Assembly: GCA_930367205.1 (NCBI GenBank)
Contig: OV884014.1
Span: 109,567,138-109,631,137 of the forward strand
Direction of reading: 5' to 3'
Source of the DNA: Acanthosoma haemorrhoidale
Taxonomy: Eukaryota > Arthropoda > Insecta > Hemiptera > Acanthosomatidae
DNA: 64,000 nt
Shown here: one piece after another, positions 62,339 to 64,000 of the stretch
Layout: each line of letters starts with the position of its first letter
How positions within the stretch are numbered: the stretch's first letter is position 1
The notes under the pieces: model-generated
Seen by the model: only the letters and a program-made list of their open reading frames with translations
What the model was told of the DNA's origin: nothing
Database searches by the model: none
Translations under genes and position numbers: made by a program

Positions 62339-62425
62339 TCAACTCCACGGTGCCTTCTTGATGTGCGGTTTCCCCGAAATCACTTGTCTTGATCCGCACA
62401 CTGCCCCCCAGTAACTACCCCATGT
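62339..62425 (-). CDS. Candidate last exon of a convergent gene
   Basis: On the minus strand an acceptor (TTAATTCAAATAG) ends at 62426. The exon then reads TWGSYWGAVCGSRQVISGKP and HIKKAPWS to TGA at 62339-62341. It is GC-richer than its flanks and the frame looks like a protein C-terminus. Upstream exons would lie to the right, beyond or near the window edge. No family recognised. Confidence 0.4.
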   Translation of the reverse strand, partial: TWGSYWGAVCGSRQVISGKPHIKKAPWS

Positions 62426-64000
62426 CTATTTGAATTAACAAAAACATTAATTTTTAACGGCCCTTAAAGATAAAATGAATTTATCCTTCTTCCTAGTTTA
62501 TACATTATGCACAACTCTTTTTATTAAATTATCATTGCTACTCTTACAACTTTCAAGAAACCATTCGGGTGCTTTCTTTTACTACGCGTAGTTAGGAGAT
62601 GGTAGAATATTTTTATAAATTTATTCAGTATTCTCTGTAGTACATGTCATACTCCATGATTGCGATGCATAGGTTAATAGAGGTCTGACTTATATTTTAT
62701 AAACTATTGATTTATATTTTATTACCAGTTGCATGTTTTGAGAAGGAATAAAAACAGCAATGATATGGCAGCCTTGCCTTTCTTGCTCTAATTACAATTT
62801 ATGTAAATGTAAAGGTTAACCCTTCACAAAAAATTAGCTCTTAAAAACCGAGCGTAGTATGTTATATTGAATGTGGTTTTGTTTAAATGTAGTTTTCCGT
62901 TACATTGCCTTCCATACCTGTGCTCGGTCAGATCTGTAAATATCACCTTAACAAAATATTAGCCTGAGGATATAAGACAAAAGTAGTTAGTTTTATCTTA
63001 TCTTCGCAGATCAACATTTCTAGAATTGGCTATCTATAAACTGTTGAAATGTAAAAGAGTATCTACTTTCATTGTAAGGATACTGTGAGCCTAAAGTTAT
63101 TTTTAAACAAGAAATTACACTATAACGACTATTATAGTACTACATTAGAAGCAGACTTTTTGATAAATTTATTTCTTAAGAGTATTGCTTTTGTCAGAGT
63201 ACTTATTTTATAACTTTAAAGATACGTACATATTTTCTATAGTTTGTTTCAAGTATTGATAGTTTATTATTATTATTATTATCAAATTTTTTATTTAATT
63301 TATAATAATGTGACAATTACTGGTTGAAGAGGAAGTATAGACAACCGTGTAATAATTATTTTCATTTAAAGATTTTCTTTGGAAAATATTTCATTTTTCT
63401 CTCACAATGTTTTGGTATAAACACTACCAGTTATGGCCATGGGTGTCCAATGTTTTGAATATTTATGGATGTACAAAAGAAAGGTCACTTAAGAAGGCTT
63501 GTAAGATTCTTAGTAGTAAAAATACCTAGGTTTGTGAGTAAATGTCAAATGCTATAAAATAAAATACAAGTTTTTCTTAATCATTAAGCATTAATCAAAT
63601 ACGTACCATAAAGACCAAATTGTTCTTGCGACTGCCGATGTCAAAGCAGGGTTGTCAGTGAAATCAGTTGCGTACAAGTATTGGATCCCCCAATTAAATT
63701 AAAAAGGGACTGTAAAAACAAAATGCAGTCCTGATACATCACTCTGATCACTAACTTATTAGGCGCTGATCTAAAGAAAATTTGCATCTTAAGGGTGTTC
63801 ATAACTGGTCATTTACCATATTTTTCTATTTTTTTTGTGTGGGGAATCAATTTAAAGAAATCAACTTTTTTTTTTCAAGGATTGATATTTTGCATGGCAG
63901 TTCCAAAAAAAAAATGATTAACCTATGCAGCTGCTACTTGTGGATTAGTCAGTCAAACAGATACGAGCAAAATTCAAATAACCCAAAAGTGGTGTCTAAG
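62426..64000. other. No supported gene
   Basis: AT-rich. At 63620-63720 three overlapping frames on both strands look protein-like at once, which signals chance composition or a decayed element; none has consistent splice sites. ATT microsatellite near 63268. Confidence 0.35.

Noticed and set aside
63620..63720. Overlapping protein-like frames on both strands
   Set aside because: Three frames look equally plausible and the splice-bounded one contains a stop, so none can be preferred.

Overview
The window is AT-rich animal DNA with short exons, GT/AG introns, AATAAA signals and many transposon relics. The families present (a Jockey-type LINE, a Ty3/gypsy element with a 5-bp target duplication, a mariner-type transposase of the DUF4817 kind, a possible MADF-BESS relic) and the genes (a TspanC8 tetraspanin, a casein kinase 1 alpha-like kinase, LRRC27) point to an insect. 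The species cannot be named from the sequence; a hemipteroid or other AT-rich insect genome would fit. There are no bacterial features, CRISPR arrays or rRNA genes.

Layout. 0-9.5 kb: LTR-like repeat, LINE relics, an orphan last exon that looks like a GPI-anchor signal (+), an orphan GC-rich last exon (-), and a small two-exon secreted-protein gene (-, 7.0-7.4 kb). 9.5-12.9 kb: a Jockey-type LINE 3' end split by a young Ty3/gypsy element whose two 185-bp LTRs are identical and flanked by ATAAC. 15.1-16.0 kb: an internally deleted mariner-type element with 31-bp inverted repeats. 16.7-17.2 kb: the last two exons of a DUF4485-like gene (+). 17.6-31 kb: repeats (a 3 x 58 bp array, a 13-copy 29-bp minisatellite, a second LTR-like copy, a tRNA-like SINE) and a partial copy of the casein kinase gene, otherwise gene-poor.

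35-42.5 kb holds decayed transposon ORFs, then the casein kinase 1 alpha-like gene (-, six exons found, 3' end not certain) and, 2 kb upstream on the same strand, a second kinase N-lobe exon ending at the same codon boundary, a candidate alternative first exon. 49.3-54.2 kb holds a complete seven-exon TspanC8 tetraspanin (277 aa, -). 55.1-55.5 kb is a retroposed, 5'-truncated copy of what looks like a cellular mRNA. 58.2-61.1 kb holds seven exons of an LRRC27 orthologue (+, first exon(s) not found), and at 62.4 kb there is a candidate last exon of a convergent gene (-).

The genes are unrelated single-copy cellular genes and do not form a pathway cluster. The most interesting signals are the paired kinase N-lobe exons, the duplicated kinase intron/exon block 19 kb away, the gypsy insertion that leaves the host LINE frame intact when removed together with one target copy, and the retrocopy at 55 kb. 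I did not find a previously undescribed multi-gene system.
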